Shown here piece by piece: positions 42,636 through 51,314 of a DNA stretch of 64,000 bases. The stretch's first letter is position 1; the number at the start of each line of letters is the position of its first letter. Both the position numbers and the translations under genes were made by a program. Origin of the DNA: Bradyrhizobium sp. LTSP849. Its GTDB lineage: Bacteria; Pseudomonadota; Alphaproteobacteria; Rhizobiales; Xanthobacteraceae. The notes below the pieces were generated by a model. That model had not been told where the DNA came from and did no database searches. It saw only the letters and a program-made list of their open reading frames with translations. The DNA lies in the NCBI RefSeq assembly GCF_000938255.1, contig NZ_JYMR01000045.1:124001-188000 (forward strand). The letters run 5' to 3'.

Positions 42636-44300
42636 TCAGCACCCGCGCCGATAGACCCGCAGCGTCACGTCCGGAAAGGTGATGGAATCGAGCGGGCAGA
42701 GGCCCTTTTCCGCGTCCATGCGCGCGATGAGCTCGTCGCCGACGCGCGGTCCGACCAGGGTGTGCTGGATCGAGCTCGACAGCACGAGAATCTCCGACTG
42801 CAACAGCGCATCGCCGGTGGCCTGCGCACTCCGGTGAAACAGCTCGTTGCGCACGACGAGGTTCGTCTGCGCCTGTGCGGCATAGAGCTGGATGGTCGCC
42901 GATGTGACCGGATAGGGGCTCGAGAAGGCGACGTAGAGAGGCCCAGGCTTCTCCGGTTTCATGTCGCGCAGGAGCGACCAGAGCCGCTCGGTCGCAGCCC
43001 GGATATCCTCCTGCTGCTGCGCGCTCAGCGGCGTCGCGGTACTGATCTGCCCCATGACGACGTGCCTGACGAACAGCTGGACGACGAGCGCGAGCACAAG
43101 CACCCGACTAGCCGTGAGCAAATAGCGGCGGATGTCGTTCCCGATACCGAAGCGGGCGAGGAGCGCTTCAATAGACGCCAGGCTGGCGCAGCCATTGAGC
43201 ACCATCGCGACGATGAAGAGGCCATAAAACATCGCACCGAAATAGTAGGTCTTGATCTCCGCGACGGAGGGAATGGCATAGGCGATCAGCACGGCCGCGA
43301 GCAGGACGACAGCGTCCAGCAGCGCGGCTCTGCCGTGAATGGCCGCAAGCACGAAACGCAGCACCATCAGCGCCAACCCCACGGCTAACCAGTAGTGCAG
43401 ACCGAACTGTCCCTCGCCACCGATCGAGAAGCGCAGCAATCCGACCCAAAAGCTTTCGCCGGTGGTCCAGAGGTCGCGGTCGCCGACGAACACATTGAGG
43501 ATGTAAGTGACGGTCTCGACCAATGCCGGCCCGATCAGAAGGGCGGTGGTCGCGATCAAGGGCAGCACGAACCACGCTAGGGCGATAAGCGCCTTGCGGA
43601 CCGAGGGCCGCAACCCGCCGGCCTCGATGCAATCAACAAACAGCCGGATCGCGAATGCGGTACCGAGAAGAGCGAGCGCAGCCGGAAACGACGTCGGCTT
43701 GATGCTGGCAGCCAGCGCGCAGGCGGCGCCCAGGCCGGCGAGCGCGCGGGCGCTACGCTGAAGCACTCCGCGGTGAACGATTGCCCCAGAAGCAAGGCCA
43801 ATGGCGAGACCCGAGGGCAGATCTGGACGTGCTTCGGCGACCGTGTGCCACAGCACCGGCACGCAAGACACGGCAATCAGCCATGTCGCGATGTCAAGGA
43901 TGGGCTGTCGGCAGGTCAGCCGGACGATCCCGAGCAGGAATGCGAAGACCACCACAGCGTGGACGAGATAAGGCCCAATGAAGCTGCCGGGAAATAGAGC
44001 AAATCCAATGACCGCCACCAGCGTCGAGAACGGGGCGTGCTGGCGCAACATCTCCCAGACACTGGCGAAGATGCTCTGGCCCTTGGCCGCGTTCGTCCAC
44101 CGCACGGCGTCGAGAAAATAGGAGACGTCGTCATAGAGCGGAGGAACGGACAGTCGGCCGTGCAGCTGCGAGGCTTCGAGCGACCGCCAGGCGACGATGG
44201 CGGTGATGCATGCGGCGAGAATGACGAGACCGAATATCCGCAACCATGCATGCTGATCCGTCGTCTCGGCCCTCTGCTCAGTACCCACCACTTGCCCCAT
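42636..44300 (-). CDS. Polytopic membrane protein of unknown function (GT-C-like)
   Basis: A 554-residue protein with about 10-12 hydrophobic spans and a C-terminal soluble domain of about 130 residues (starting near ATPLSAQQQEDIRAATERLW). An acidic loop after the first span reads PPLYDDVSYFLDAVRW, with paired Asp like the catalytic loop of GT-C glycosyltransferases. That similarity is weak. ATG 44300 was chosen over a frame extended by 17 residues. No neighbouring gene gives a pathway. Function unknown. Confidence 0.72.
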   Translation of the reverse strand: MGQVVGTEQRAETTDQHAWLRIFGLVILAACITAIVAWRSLEASQLHGRLSVPPLYDDVSYFLDAVRWTNAAKGQSIFASVWEMLRQHAPFSTLVAVIGFALFPGSFIGPYLVHAVVVFAFLLGIVRLTCRQPILDIATWLIAVSCVPVLWHTVAEARPDLPSGLAIGLASGAIVHRGVLQRSARALAGLGAACALAASIKPTSFPAALALLGTAFAIRLFVDCIEAGGLRPSVRKALIALAWFVLPLIATTALLIGPALVETVTYILNVFVGDRDLWTTGESFWVGLLRFSIGGEGQFGLHYWLAVGLALMVLRFVLAAIHGRAALLDAVVLLAAVLIAYAIPSVAEIKTYYFGAMFYGLFIVAMVLNGCASLASIEALLARFGIGNDIRRYLLTASRVLVLALVVQLFVRHVVMGQISTATPLSAQQQEDIRAATERLWSLLRDMKPEKPGPLYVAFSSPYPVTSATIQLYAAQAQTNLVVRNELFHRSAQATGDALLQSEILVLSSSIQHTLVGPRVGDELIARMDAEKGLCPLDSITFPDVTLRVYRRGC

Positions 44301-44418
44301 CACGCGCACTTCATCGGCGGCGCATCGTAGTGACACCCACGCCGAGCGCAACGCGCGCGCGAACCAGCTTCCATGGCAAAACGTCGGCTTGTGACGATCA
44401 AGTGAAAATCAGAGGCGC

Positions 44419-44494
44419 TGGTGCCGCAAGAGGGACTCGAACCCCCGACCCCGTCATTACGAATGACGTGCTCTACCAGCTGAGCTATTGCGGC
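44419..44494 (-). tRNA. tRNA-Thr (anticodon CGT)
   Basis: A 76-base cloverleaf on the minus strand with encoded CCA. The acceptor arm is GCCGCAA/TTGCGGC, the anticodon stem CGTCA/TGACG has loop TTCGTAA, and the T-arm GGGGG/CCCTC is closed by a G-T-containing pairing. The CGT anticodon reads ACG (Thr). A 9-bp perfect hairpin (44503-44524, CGAGACCGG/CCGGTCTCG) lies just upstream and would be in the precursor leader. Confidence 0.94.
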
Positions 44495-44590
44495 GAACCT
44501 GCCGAGACCGGCGAGCCGGTCTCGATACGCGCGCTCCTGATATCGGGCATGGCCCGAATTGGCAAGAACAAGCCGGGTCCGAATTGCGTC

Positions 44591-46339
44591 TTACGCGCCC
44601 CAGCGCGACCAGAATCCGCGCCAGCCGCCAGCCTGGGCCTTTCCGTTGGCCCTGGACGAGTCGATTTGTTCCGTAAATTCATCGCTCGGGCCGTCGTCAT
44701 CGATCCCGGGATCGTCCGGGGCGCGGACGATCGGGATGACGGCTGGGATCGGCGCAGGAATCGGTGCAGCTGTGGGCTTGCCGAGGTCGGCGCGGGTCCG
44801 GAACACGGGCGTTGCCGCCAGCGGCGTCGATTCGGCGGGCTCAGGGGCCGGTTGGACAGGCTCAGCGGGCGCTGCTTCGGGCTGCTCCGCGACCGGAGGT
44901 AAGTTGTCCTGCGCGGCCGGAACCGGTTCGGCGACGGCTGGTTCCGCCGGGCTGTTGCTGGCGACCGTCACCCGCTTCGGCGGCGGGGCGGCGAGCATGG
45001 CTTCCTCAAAGGCCGAGGAGTCGATCGTGGTGCCCCTGTCGGAGGGCAGGCTCGCGACAGGCGTCTGCCACTGAAAGGCGTCGAGCCGGCCGGTGACCGG
45101 GGAGACCGGACGCCAGCGGTCGCTGACATAGCCATCCGCGGTCCAGGCCGGATCGTGGCGGGCGCGCACCGCGCGCAAGGTCCAGGCACGGGCACGGCCG
45201 CCATCGCCATGCTCGGTGCGCTCGATCTCGGCCATCAACAGTGCGACACGCTGGGTCGGATCGTTGACGTAGGGCGCGAGAACTTCGCGCGCACGGGCGA
45301 ATTCCGAGGCATCGATCGCGGCGCGCGCGATTGCGAGCTGGCCTTCGACGTGGCCGGGCCTGTCAGCCGGCGTCTTCGCCGCGAGCGTCTCGACCCGCTG
45401 CAGGCGTTGCCGCGCGGCATCGCCAAGCTTCACATGCGCGTAGGCGTCCGCGAGATCGGGATGCGGATTGGCGAGCCAGGCGGCCTCGACCAGCTTCATG
45501 GCGCGGCGCACCTGATGCGCCTCGCTCTCGAATTTCGCGGCGAGCACCGCGGCCGGCACCAGGGTCGGCGCGAGCTTGATGGCCTCCATCACGCTCTCGC
45601 GCGCGATGTCGCGGTCCATGGTTTCCAACTCCAGCGCGCGTGCGGTGAGCAGCACGCCGCGCTGGCGGCGATAGGCCTGCTTGTCGATCAGGCCCGCGGA
45701 CAGATTCGAATCGAGGATCGCGAGCGCACCGCTCCAGTCACCGCGCGCGCAGCGGAAACCGAGCACCGCATGGGAGGCCCAGGTCGAGGACGGCGACAAC
45801 TTGATCGCTTCCTCCGCGATCATCACGGCGCCGACTGCATCGTCGGCGCGTTGCGCCTCGATGAACAGGCCGCGCAGGCCGAGCAGCCGCGTATCCTCGC
45901 GCTCGGCCATGGCGCGGAAGGCGCGCTGCGCCTCGTCGCGATTACCATCCATCTGCGCCGATTGCGCGTGCAACAGCAGCGCGAGCGGATCATCCGGCGC
46001 GTGGCGCCGTGCTGCTTCGGCATGACGGCGGGCAAGCCCGGTGTCGCCATGGCCGATCGCGAGCAGGCCGTAGGTGATGGCGTGGCGGCCGCGCGCGTGG
46101 CGCTTCTCGTGGCGGCGGCGGCGCATCCGTCCAGGCATGCGCCAGATCACGGTCAGGATGCTCCAGAGCAAGACGATCGTGACTGCGAATATGCCGAGGC
46201 AGAGCACGAACACCGGAACGCTTGGCGAGGCCCGAAAACCGCCCCAGGTCATCACGACGTCGCCGGGCTGGTCGGCAACCCAGGCCGCGCCGGCGCCTGC
46301 AAGCGCAATCAGAACGAGGAAGAGCACGATGCGAAGCAT
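44591..46339 (-). CDS. hemY: HemY-like membrane TPR protein
   Basis: A 582-residue protein with two N-terminal membrane helices (about 3-22 and 42-66), a cytosolic or periplasmic stretch of Arg-rich helix (RRRRHEKRHARGRHAITYG), then many TPR-like helices, including WASHAVLGFRCARGDWSGALAILD. The Pro/Ala-rich C-terminal 170 residues are low complexity. HemY proteins of this type (not protoporphyrinogen oxidase) sit in haem gene clusters, but their role is undefined. It follows the mitofilin gene by 35 bases on the same strand. Confidence 0.88.
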   Translation of the reverse strand: MLRIVLFLVLIALAGAGAAWVADQPGDVVMTWGGFRASPSVPVFVLCLGIFAVTIVLLWSILTVIWRMPGRMRRRRHEKRHARGRHAITYGLLAIGHGDTGLARRHAEAARRHAPDDPLALLLHAQSAQMDGNRDEAQRAFRAMAEREDTRLLGLRGLFIEAQRADDAVGAVMIAEEAIKLSPSSTWASHAVLGFRCARGDWSGALAILDSNLSAGLIDKQAYRRQRGVLLTARALELETMDRDIARESVMEAIKLAPTLVPAAVLAAKFESEAHQVRRAMKLVEAAWLANPHPDLADAYAHVKLGDAARQRLQRVETLAAKTPADRPGHVEGQLAIARAAIDASEFARAREVLAPYVNDPTQRVALLMAEIERTEHGDGGRARAWTLRAVRARHDPAWTADGYVSDRWRPVSPVTGRLDAFQWQTPVASLPSDRGTTIDSSAFEEAMLAAPPPKRVTVASNSPAEPAVAEPVPAAQDNLPPVAEQPEAAPAEPVQPAPEPAESTPLAATPVFRTRADLGKPTAAPIPAPIPAVIPIVRAPDDPGIDDDGPSDEFTEQIDSSRANGKAQAGGWRGFWSRWGA

Positions 46340-46374
46340 GACGATCCCTATACGCGCAGATTGTTGCGCGAATC

Positions 46375-47640
46375 TTATTGAGCAGGCTTGACGAGATCGG
46401 GCTTGGCGAGACCAGCCATGGCATCATCGGCGAATTTGCGGGAGGCCGCGAGCGCGGCATCGCGGGCATCGGCCTTGTCGAGCCAGGCCTGCGCAGGCGC
46501 GCGATCGGCCTCTGGCAGTGTCTTCAGCTCGCGCCGCGCCTCGACGAAATCGTTGCGCAGCGCCGCCGCCGTGACCCGCGCCACGATGGCGCCGCGATCG
46601 TTGCCGACCCCATCGGTGCGCTCGATGCGAACGAGCTTTGACGCGCCTGCCTGAAGGCGCTCGACGATACCGGCGCTGCTGCTTGGGGCTTCGGCCGGCG
46701 GCGACAGCTTTGGCACGATGTTGAGAAGCTCGCGGCTCAACGCGACCGGCGTCGGGATGCCGGCGGCAGCAAATGCATCGAGCGGCTTCAGCACATCGGG
46801 CTTGGCTGCAAGCGACCGCGCGGCGGAAAGCTGCGCCTCATAGGGATCGTTGTGGCGAACGGCAACGTCGAGCAGGGAGGCGGCGACCACGTAGCGCAAC
46901 GGCTTGTCGTCCATCACCTTTGCATCGGCAATCTTCTCGCCCTGCTGCGCGAGCTCGGCGCGTGCATTCGTGCTGGCGCGCTCGAGCTGGGAGATGCGGT
47001 CGCTGAGGGCGGCGAGGTCGGATGAGCCAGCTGCATCGCGCGGCGTGGATTTCGCGTCGTTCAACGCGCTCGCAGTCTTGTCGGACTGCGCGCGCAGATT
47101 GGCGATGTCGCTGCGCAGCGTGCCGGCAGATTTCTCCAGCGCATCGAGCCGCGTGACAATCGCCGGATCGGCGGCGGGCTTGCCGGCCTTGGCTTCGACC
47201 GCGGCAACGCGACCGCTCAGTGCGTCGACCGCAGCGCTTGTCACTTGCGGCGCGGCCGGCGGCGCCTGCACCGCGGGCCAACCCAGCAACCAGCCGACCC
47301 CGATCACAACCGCAGCAGCGACAGCACCGGAAAATGGCGCAATGACCCAGGGAGAAACGGCCGCAGGCGCAACGGCGGTCTGCGCCTCGGCACGCTCCGG
47401 CTCAGCCTTTACGTCCTCGAACTTGGTTTCCTCAGACTTGGTGTCCGCGGACTTGGCTTCCTCGACACTGGGCTGCTCGGATTTTGCCTGCTCGGCCGTT
47501 GGCTGCGCCTCCGGCTCGCCCGCCAAATCCTGCGGCTGGGTAGAGACTTCGGTCGCCTCAAGGTCGATGGTGGGCGGCGTGCGCTTGGCACGGCCAGACT
47601 CGGGGGCCAATCCTGCGTCTTCAGGCTTGTCGTCGGCCAT
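46375..47640 (-). CDS. Mitofilin (Mic60)-family membrane protein
   Basis: A 421-residue protein. Residues 1-95 are an acidic, Glu/Ala/Pro-rich N-terminal region. A transmembrane helix is at about 99-121 (IAPFSGAVAAAVVIGVGWLLG). A coiled-coil region covers about 135-240. The C-terminal conserved mitofilin domain (about 245-410) includes PLRYVVAASLLDVAVRHNDPYEAQLSA. Alphaproteobacterial Mic60 homologues between hemD and hemY are known as the bacterial relatives of the mitochondrial crista-junction protein that shapes membranes. The neighbours here fit that arrangement. Confidence 0.86.
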   Translation of the reverse strand: MADDKPEDAGLAPESGRAKRTPPTIDLEATEVSTQPQDLAGEPEAQPTAEQAKSEQPSVEEAKSADTKSEETKFEDVKAEPERAEAQTAVAPAAVSPWVIAPFSGAVAAAVVIGVGWLLGWPAVQAPPAAPQVTSAAVDALSGRVAAVEAKAGKPAADPAIVTRLDALEKSAGTLRSDIANLRAQSDKTASALNDAKSTPRDAAGSSDLAALSDRISQLERASTNARAELAQQGEKIADAKVMDDKPLRYVVAASLLDVAVRHNDPYEAQLSAARSLAAKPDVLKPLDAFAAAGIPTPVALSRELLNIVPKLSPPAEAPSSSAGIVERLQAGASKLVRIERTDGVGNDRGAIVARVTAAALRNDFVEARRELKTLPEADRAPAQAWLDKADARDAALAASRKFADDAMAGLAKPDLVKPAQ

Positions 47641-47718
47641 CGTGACGGTTCCTCACACTTGCGTACCTTGCGCAGATCCCTTGCGCGAGCCCGATTGCGT
47701 CGGATTCGGCCCGACCTC

Positions 47719-48465
47719 TTACGCCAAACGGGTCCGCAAAGCACGCTCCAAGGTGTCAAATAAGGCATTTTCATCCGGCGCGGCGGCAACCGCAACCTGC
47801 GCGGCGCCGGCCTCGCGCAACACGGCGGCGACCGTCTCGGACAGGCAGCATTGCGGGATCGCCAGCGCGGAAATTTCAACGCCTTCGTCCCGCGCCGCCT
47901 CCAGAAAAGCCCGCGCGCTGCGCCGGGAGTAGTGCAGCACCGCTCTTATGCCATGGGCGGCAAAGCCTTCGCAGACCTCACGCGGCAGGTGCTTGACCGG
48001 CGCCATCCGATAGGTCGTCTGCGTCACCACACTAAAGCCTTCGGCGCCGAGCTCGCCGCCGAGATCGCGCGACAAATCCGCACCCGCCAGATAGAGCAAC
48101 GTGCTTTTCTTCTTCACGCGCTTGTCGCGCGCGCCCTGCATCACCTTGTCGCGCAGGGCCGCGGCATCACCTCCGGCGACAATCACCTCGGCAAAGCCGG
48201 CGTCGCGCGCAGCAGTGGCGGTATGTTCCCCGACTGCGAACAGCGGCAGCTTCAACAGATCGAGGTCCGGCAATAGTGGCGCGACAGCGCGGATCGCATT
48301 CGCCGACGTGACGATGATGGCGCCGTAAGCCGCCTCGCTCTCGTCATGGAAGGCGACAGGCTCGAACTTGAGCAGCGGCGCCAGCAACACCACATGACCC
48401 CGTGCGCGCAAACTTTCTGCCGTCGCCTCGTTGTCCGGATGCGGCCGTGTGACAAGAATGGACAT
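47719..48465 (-). CDS. hemD: Uroporphyrinogen-III synthase
   Basis: A 248-residue cytosolic enzyme that closes and inverts the D ring of hydroxymethylbilane to give uroporphyrinogen III, in the haem, siroheme and cobalamin route. It starts MSILVTRPHPDNEATAESLRARGH, the family's N-terminal pattern, and has ALLHYSRR-like (VLHYSRRSARAF) and CLSETVAAVL segments. The sequence of the family is weakly conserved, so context helps: mitofilin and hemY follow. The usual partner hemC is not adjacent here. Much longer upstream frames exist but run over tsaD. Confidence 0.9.
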   Translation of the reverse strand: MSILVTRPHPDNEATAESLRARGHVVLLAPLLKFEPVAFHDESEAAYGAIIVTSANAIRAVAPLLPDLDLLKLPLFAVGEHTATAARDAGFAEVIVAGGDAAALRDKVMQGARDKRVKKKSTLLYLAGADLSRDLGGELGAEGFSVVTQTTYRMAPVKHLPREVCEGFAAHGIRAVLHYSRRSARAFLEAARDEGVEISALAIPQCCLSETVAAVLREAGAAQVAVAAAPDENALFDTLERALRTRLA

Positions 48466-48600
48466 CGCTGTGTTCCCAGGGCCGAGTCGTGGGGACGCTT
48501 TCACCGCAATTGCGCAAGACGACCCCGGAATGCTACCGGACGTACCAGAACTCTGGTTTACATATGAGCGCAAGGGCGCAAATTGGACAACAATTCGCCA

Positions 48601-49674
48601 ATGCTGGTACTGGGCATCGAAACCACCTGCGACGAGACCGCGGCGGCCGTGATCGAGCGCGCGCCCGACGGACGCGGCAAGATCCTGTCCAATATCGTGC
48701 GGTCGCAGGTCGAGGAGCATGCCCGTTTCGGCGGCGTCGTGCCGGAGATCGCCGCGCGCGCCCATGTCGACGTGCTCGACGGCATCATCGACCGCGCCAT
48801 GCACGAGGCCGGCATCGACTATGCCCAGCTCGACGGCGTTGCGGCAGCCGCGGGCCCGGGCCTGATCGGCGGCGTCATCGTCGGGCTCACCACCGCAAAG
48901 GCGATCGCGATGGTGCATGACACGCCGCTGGTCGCGGTGAACCATCTTGAAGCCCACGCGCTGACGCCGCGGCTGACCGACGGAGTCGAATTTCCCTATT
49001 GCCTGTTTCTCGCCTCCGGCGGCCACACCCAGATCGTCGCAGTCACCGGCGTCGGCCAATATGTGCGGCTCGGCACCACCGTCGACGACGCGATTGGCGA
49101 GGCCTTCGACAAGGTCGCGAAGATGCTGGGCCTGCCCTATCCCGGCGGCCCGCAGGTCGAGCGCGCGGCGGCAAACGGTGACGCCACGCGTTTTGCCTTT
49201 CCAAGACCTATGCAAGGGCGCCCCGATGCCAACTTCTCCCTGTCGGGATTGAAGACGGCGGTGCGCAATGAAGCAAGCCGGATCACGGAGATCACGCCGC
49301 AGGACATCAACGATCTCTGCGCAAGCTTCCAGGCCGCTGTGCTGGACTCGACGGCGGATCGGCTGAGCGTGGGGCTCAAGCTTTTCCGCGAGCAGTTCGG
49401 AGCACCGCGCGCGCTGGTGGCCGCCGGCGGCGTCGCCGCCAATCAGGCGATCCGCGGCGCCCTGCTTGACGTTGCCACGAAAGCGCAGACGCAGCTGATC
49501 ATGCCGCCGCCGTCGCTCTGCACCGACAACGGCGCAATGATCGCATGGGCCGGCGCCGAGCGCCTCGCGCTCGGCATGACGGATACGATGGAAGCCCAGC
49601 CCCGCGCGCGCTGGCTGCTGGATGCCAACGCAACGGCGCCGGCGGGCTACGGCAAGACGCGGGCGGGATTTTGA
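48601..49674 (+). CDS. tsaD: tRNA N6-adenosine threonylcarbamoyltransferase TsaD
   Basis: A 357-residue enzyme that attaches threonylcarbamoyl to A37 of tRNAs reading ANN codons, with TsaB, TsaC and TsaE. Motifs: LGIETTCDETAAAV at the N terminus, the metal-binding VNHLEAHAL (HxxxH), SGGHTQIV and GGVAANQAIR. ATG 48601 is preferred over a TTG at 48583, as the family starts near MLVLGIETTCDET. The gap to the divergent hemD is 135 bases. It is followed by gpsA after 2 bases, so they are probably co-transcribed. Confidence 0.97.
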   Translation: MLVLGIETTCDETAAAVIERAPDGRGKILSNIVRSQVEEHARFGGVVPEIAARAHVDVLDGIIDRAMHEAGIDYAQLDGVAAAAGPGLIGGVIVGLTTAKAIAMVHDTPLVAVNHLEAHALTPRLTDGVEFPYCLFLASGGHTQIVAVTGVGQYVRLGTTVDDAIGEAFDKVAKMLGLPYPGGPQVERAAANGDATRFAFPRPMQGRPDANFSLSGLKTAVRNEASRITEITPQDINDLCASFQAAVLDSTADRLSVGLKLFREQFGAPRALVAAGGVAANQAIRGALLDVATKAQTQLIMPPPSLCTDNGAMIAWAGAERLALGMTDTMEAQPRARWLLDANATAPAGYGKTRAGF

Positions 49675-49676
49675 CG

Positions 49677-50657
49677 ATGGCGGAATTCCACTCCGTCGCG
49701 GTGATCGGCGCAGGCGCCTGGGGCACGGCGCTCGCGACCGTGGCCGCGCGGGCAGGACGCGCCGTGACGCTCTGGGCGCGCAATGCCGAGCATGCCGCCC
49801 GGATCGCGTCGTCCCGCGACAATCCGCGGTTGGCCGGCGTGCGGCTGGCGCCGGAGATCGTGGTGACGAGCGAGCTGGCCACGGCGGCGCGTGCGGACAT
49901 GCTGCTGATCGCAACGCCTGCGCAGCATCTACGCGGCGCCGTCAACATGCTCGCCTCGCACATCACAAAGCCGACGCCGATCGTCGCCTGCGCCAAGGGC
50001 ATCGAGCACGGCACCCACAAATTCATGACCGACGTGATCGCGGAAGCCGCGGCGCACGCCCAGCCCGCAATCCTGTCGGGCCCGAGCTTCGCCGATGACG
50101 TCGCGCGCGGCCTGCCGACGGCGGTGACGCTGGCGGCGCAGGATGAGGCACTCGCGAGCGCGCTCGTGCAGGCGCTGGGTTCGCCGACGTTCCGGCCCTA
50201 TCACTCCACCGATATCCGCGGCGTCGAGATCGGCGGCGCGGCCAAGAACGTGCTCGCGATCGCGGTCGGCATTGCGGTCGGGCGCAAGCTCGGCGCCTCC
50301 GCCCAGGCTGCGCTCACCACCCGCGGCTTTGCCGAATTGACCCGCCTGGGCCGTGCGCTCGGCGCACGCAGTGAGACGCTCGTTGGCCTGTCAGGCCTCG
50401 GCGATCTGATCCTGACCTGCTCGAGCCCGCAATCGCGCAATTTTGCGCTCGGCCTCGCACTCGGCCGTGGCGAGCAGCCGCCTGCCGGTAAACTTGCCGA
50501 AGGCGAGTTCACCGCGCCGGTGCTGATCGAGCTCGCGGCTTCGCAGAACATCGAGATGCCGGTATCGGAAGCCGTTGCGGCGATCCTGAGCGGCAGGAGC
50601 ACGATCGACGCCGCGATCTCGGGGCTGCTGACGCGCCCCTTCAAGGCCGAGGAGTGA
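49677..50657 (+). CDS. gpsA: NAD(P)H-dependent glycerol-3-phosphate dehydrogenase
   Basis: A 326-residue enzyme that reduces dihydroxyacetone phosphate to sn-glycerol 3-phosphate for phospholipids. The cofactor motif is VIGAGAWGTALA at about residues 9-20, with catalytic Lys in AKGIEHG, LSGPSFADDV, GAAKNVLAIAVG and SGLGDLILTCSSPQSRNF. The start at ATG 49677 leaves 2 bases after the tsaD stop. A longer frame from 49545 is not conserved. The order tsaD-gpsA-EVE resembles other alphaproteobacteria, though they often have a YciI gene between, which is absent here. Confidence 0.96.
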   Translation: MAEFHSVAVIGAGAWGTALATVAARAGRAVTLWARNAEHAARIASSRDNPRLAGVRLAPEIVVTSELATAARADMLLIATPAQHLRGAVNMLASHITKPTPIVACAKGIEHGTHKFMTDVIAEAAAHAQPAILSGPSFADDVARGLPTAVTLAAQDEALASALVQALGSPTFRPYHSTDIRGVEIGGAAKNVLAIAVGIAVGRKLGASAQAALTTRGFAELTRLGRALGARSETLVGLSGLGDLILTCSSPQSRNFALGLALGRGEQPPAGKLAEGEFTAPVLIELAASQNIEMPVSEAVAAILSGRSTIDAAISGLLTRPFKAEE

Positions 50658-50664
50658 CATTTTC

Positions 50665-50778
50665 CGTCATGCCCGCGCTTGTCGCGGGCATCCACGTCTT
50701 GATATTGAACGATCGAAGAGGACGTGGATGGCCGGGTCTTCTCGTGGGAAGGCGCTTCGCGCTCTTGCCCGGCATGAC
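50665..50778. repeat. Intergenic palindrome, family F (single copy)
   Basis: CGTCATGCCCGCGCTTGTCG and TTGCCCGGCATGAC form the outer arms and CCACGTC/GACGTGG an inner pair. It starts 8 bases after the gpsA stop, between gpsA and the EVE gene. Confidence 0.7.
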
Positions 50779-50796
50779 AAACGGATGGGTCGCACG

Positions 50797-51210
50797 ATGA
50801 ATTACTGGCTGGTGAAATCCGAACCGTCGGTGTGGTCCTGGGACCAGCAGGTGGCAAAGGGCGCCAAGGGCGAGGCCTGGACCGGCGTACGCAATTTCAC
50901 CGCGCGCCTGAATCTCGTGAACATGAAGAAGGGCGACAAGGCCTTTTTCTATCATTCCAACGAGGGCAAGGAGATCGTCGGCATCGCCGAGATCATCAAG
51001 GAGGCCTACCCCGATCCGACCGACAAGACCGCAAAATTCGTCTGCGTCGACATCAAGGCCGACAAGCCCTTGAAGACGCCGGTGACGATGGCGGCGGTCA
51101 AGGCCGAGAAGAAGCTCGCTGATATGGCGCTGGTGAAATATTCGCGCCTGTCGGTGCAGCCGGTGACGGCGGAGGAGTGGAAGCTCGTCTGCAAGATGGG
51201 CGGGATTTAG
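50797..51210 (+). CDS. EVE domain-containing protein
   Basis: A 137-residue protein of the PUA-like EVE family. It starts MNYWLVKSEPSVWSWDQQ and has WTGVRNFTARLNLVNMKKGDKAFFYHSNEGKEIVGIAEI and a late SVQPVTAEEWKLVCKMGG. EVE domains bind modified bases in DNA or RNA, and related proteins appear in RNA modification and restriction contexts. No restriction gene is near. ATG 50797 was chosen over 50785 and a longer frame. Confidence 0.9.
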   Translation: MNYWLVKSEPSVWSWDQQVAKGAKGEAWTGVRNFTARLNLVNMKKGDKAFFYHSNEGKEIVGIAEIIKEAYPDPTDKTAKFVCVDIKADKPLKTPVTMAAVKAEKKLADMALVKYSRLSVQPVTAEEWKLVCKMGGI

Positions 51211-51218
51211 TTACAGCC

Positions 51219-51301
51219 GTAGCCCGGATTGAGCGAAGCGCAATCCGGGAAAGTCTTCATTTGGCGCGACCCCGGATTACGCTGCGCTCCATCCGGGCTA
51301 C
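51219..51301. repeat. Intergenic palindrome, family A copy 2
   Basis: Matches copy 1 at 673-755 over both arms (GTAGCCCGGATTGAGCGAAG... and CTCCATCCGGGCTAC) with a different centre. It starts 9 bases after the EVE gene stop and converges on the topoisomerase gene. Confidence 0.85.
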
Positions 51302-51314
51302 GAAATGAAGTCGC

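Noticed and set aside
44246..44902. Plus-strand frame across tRNA-Thr and the hemY end
   Set aside because: It overlaps a tRNA and the antisense of hemY, and has no domain.
48466..49914. Upstream extension of the hemD frame
   Set aside because: It is antisense to tsaD. The hemD family starts near MSILVTRP.
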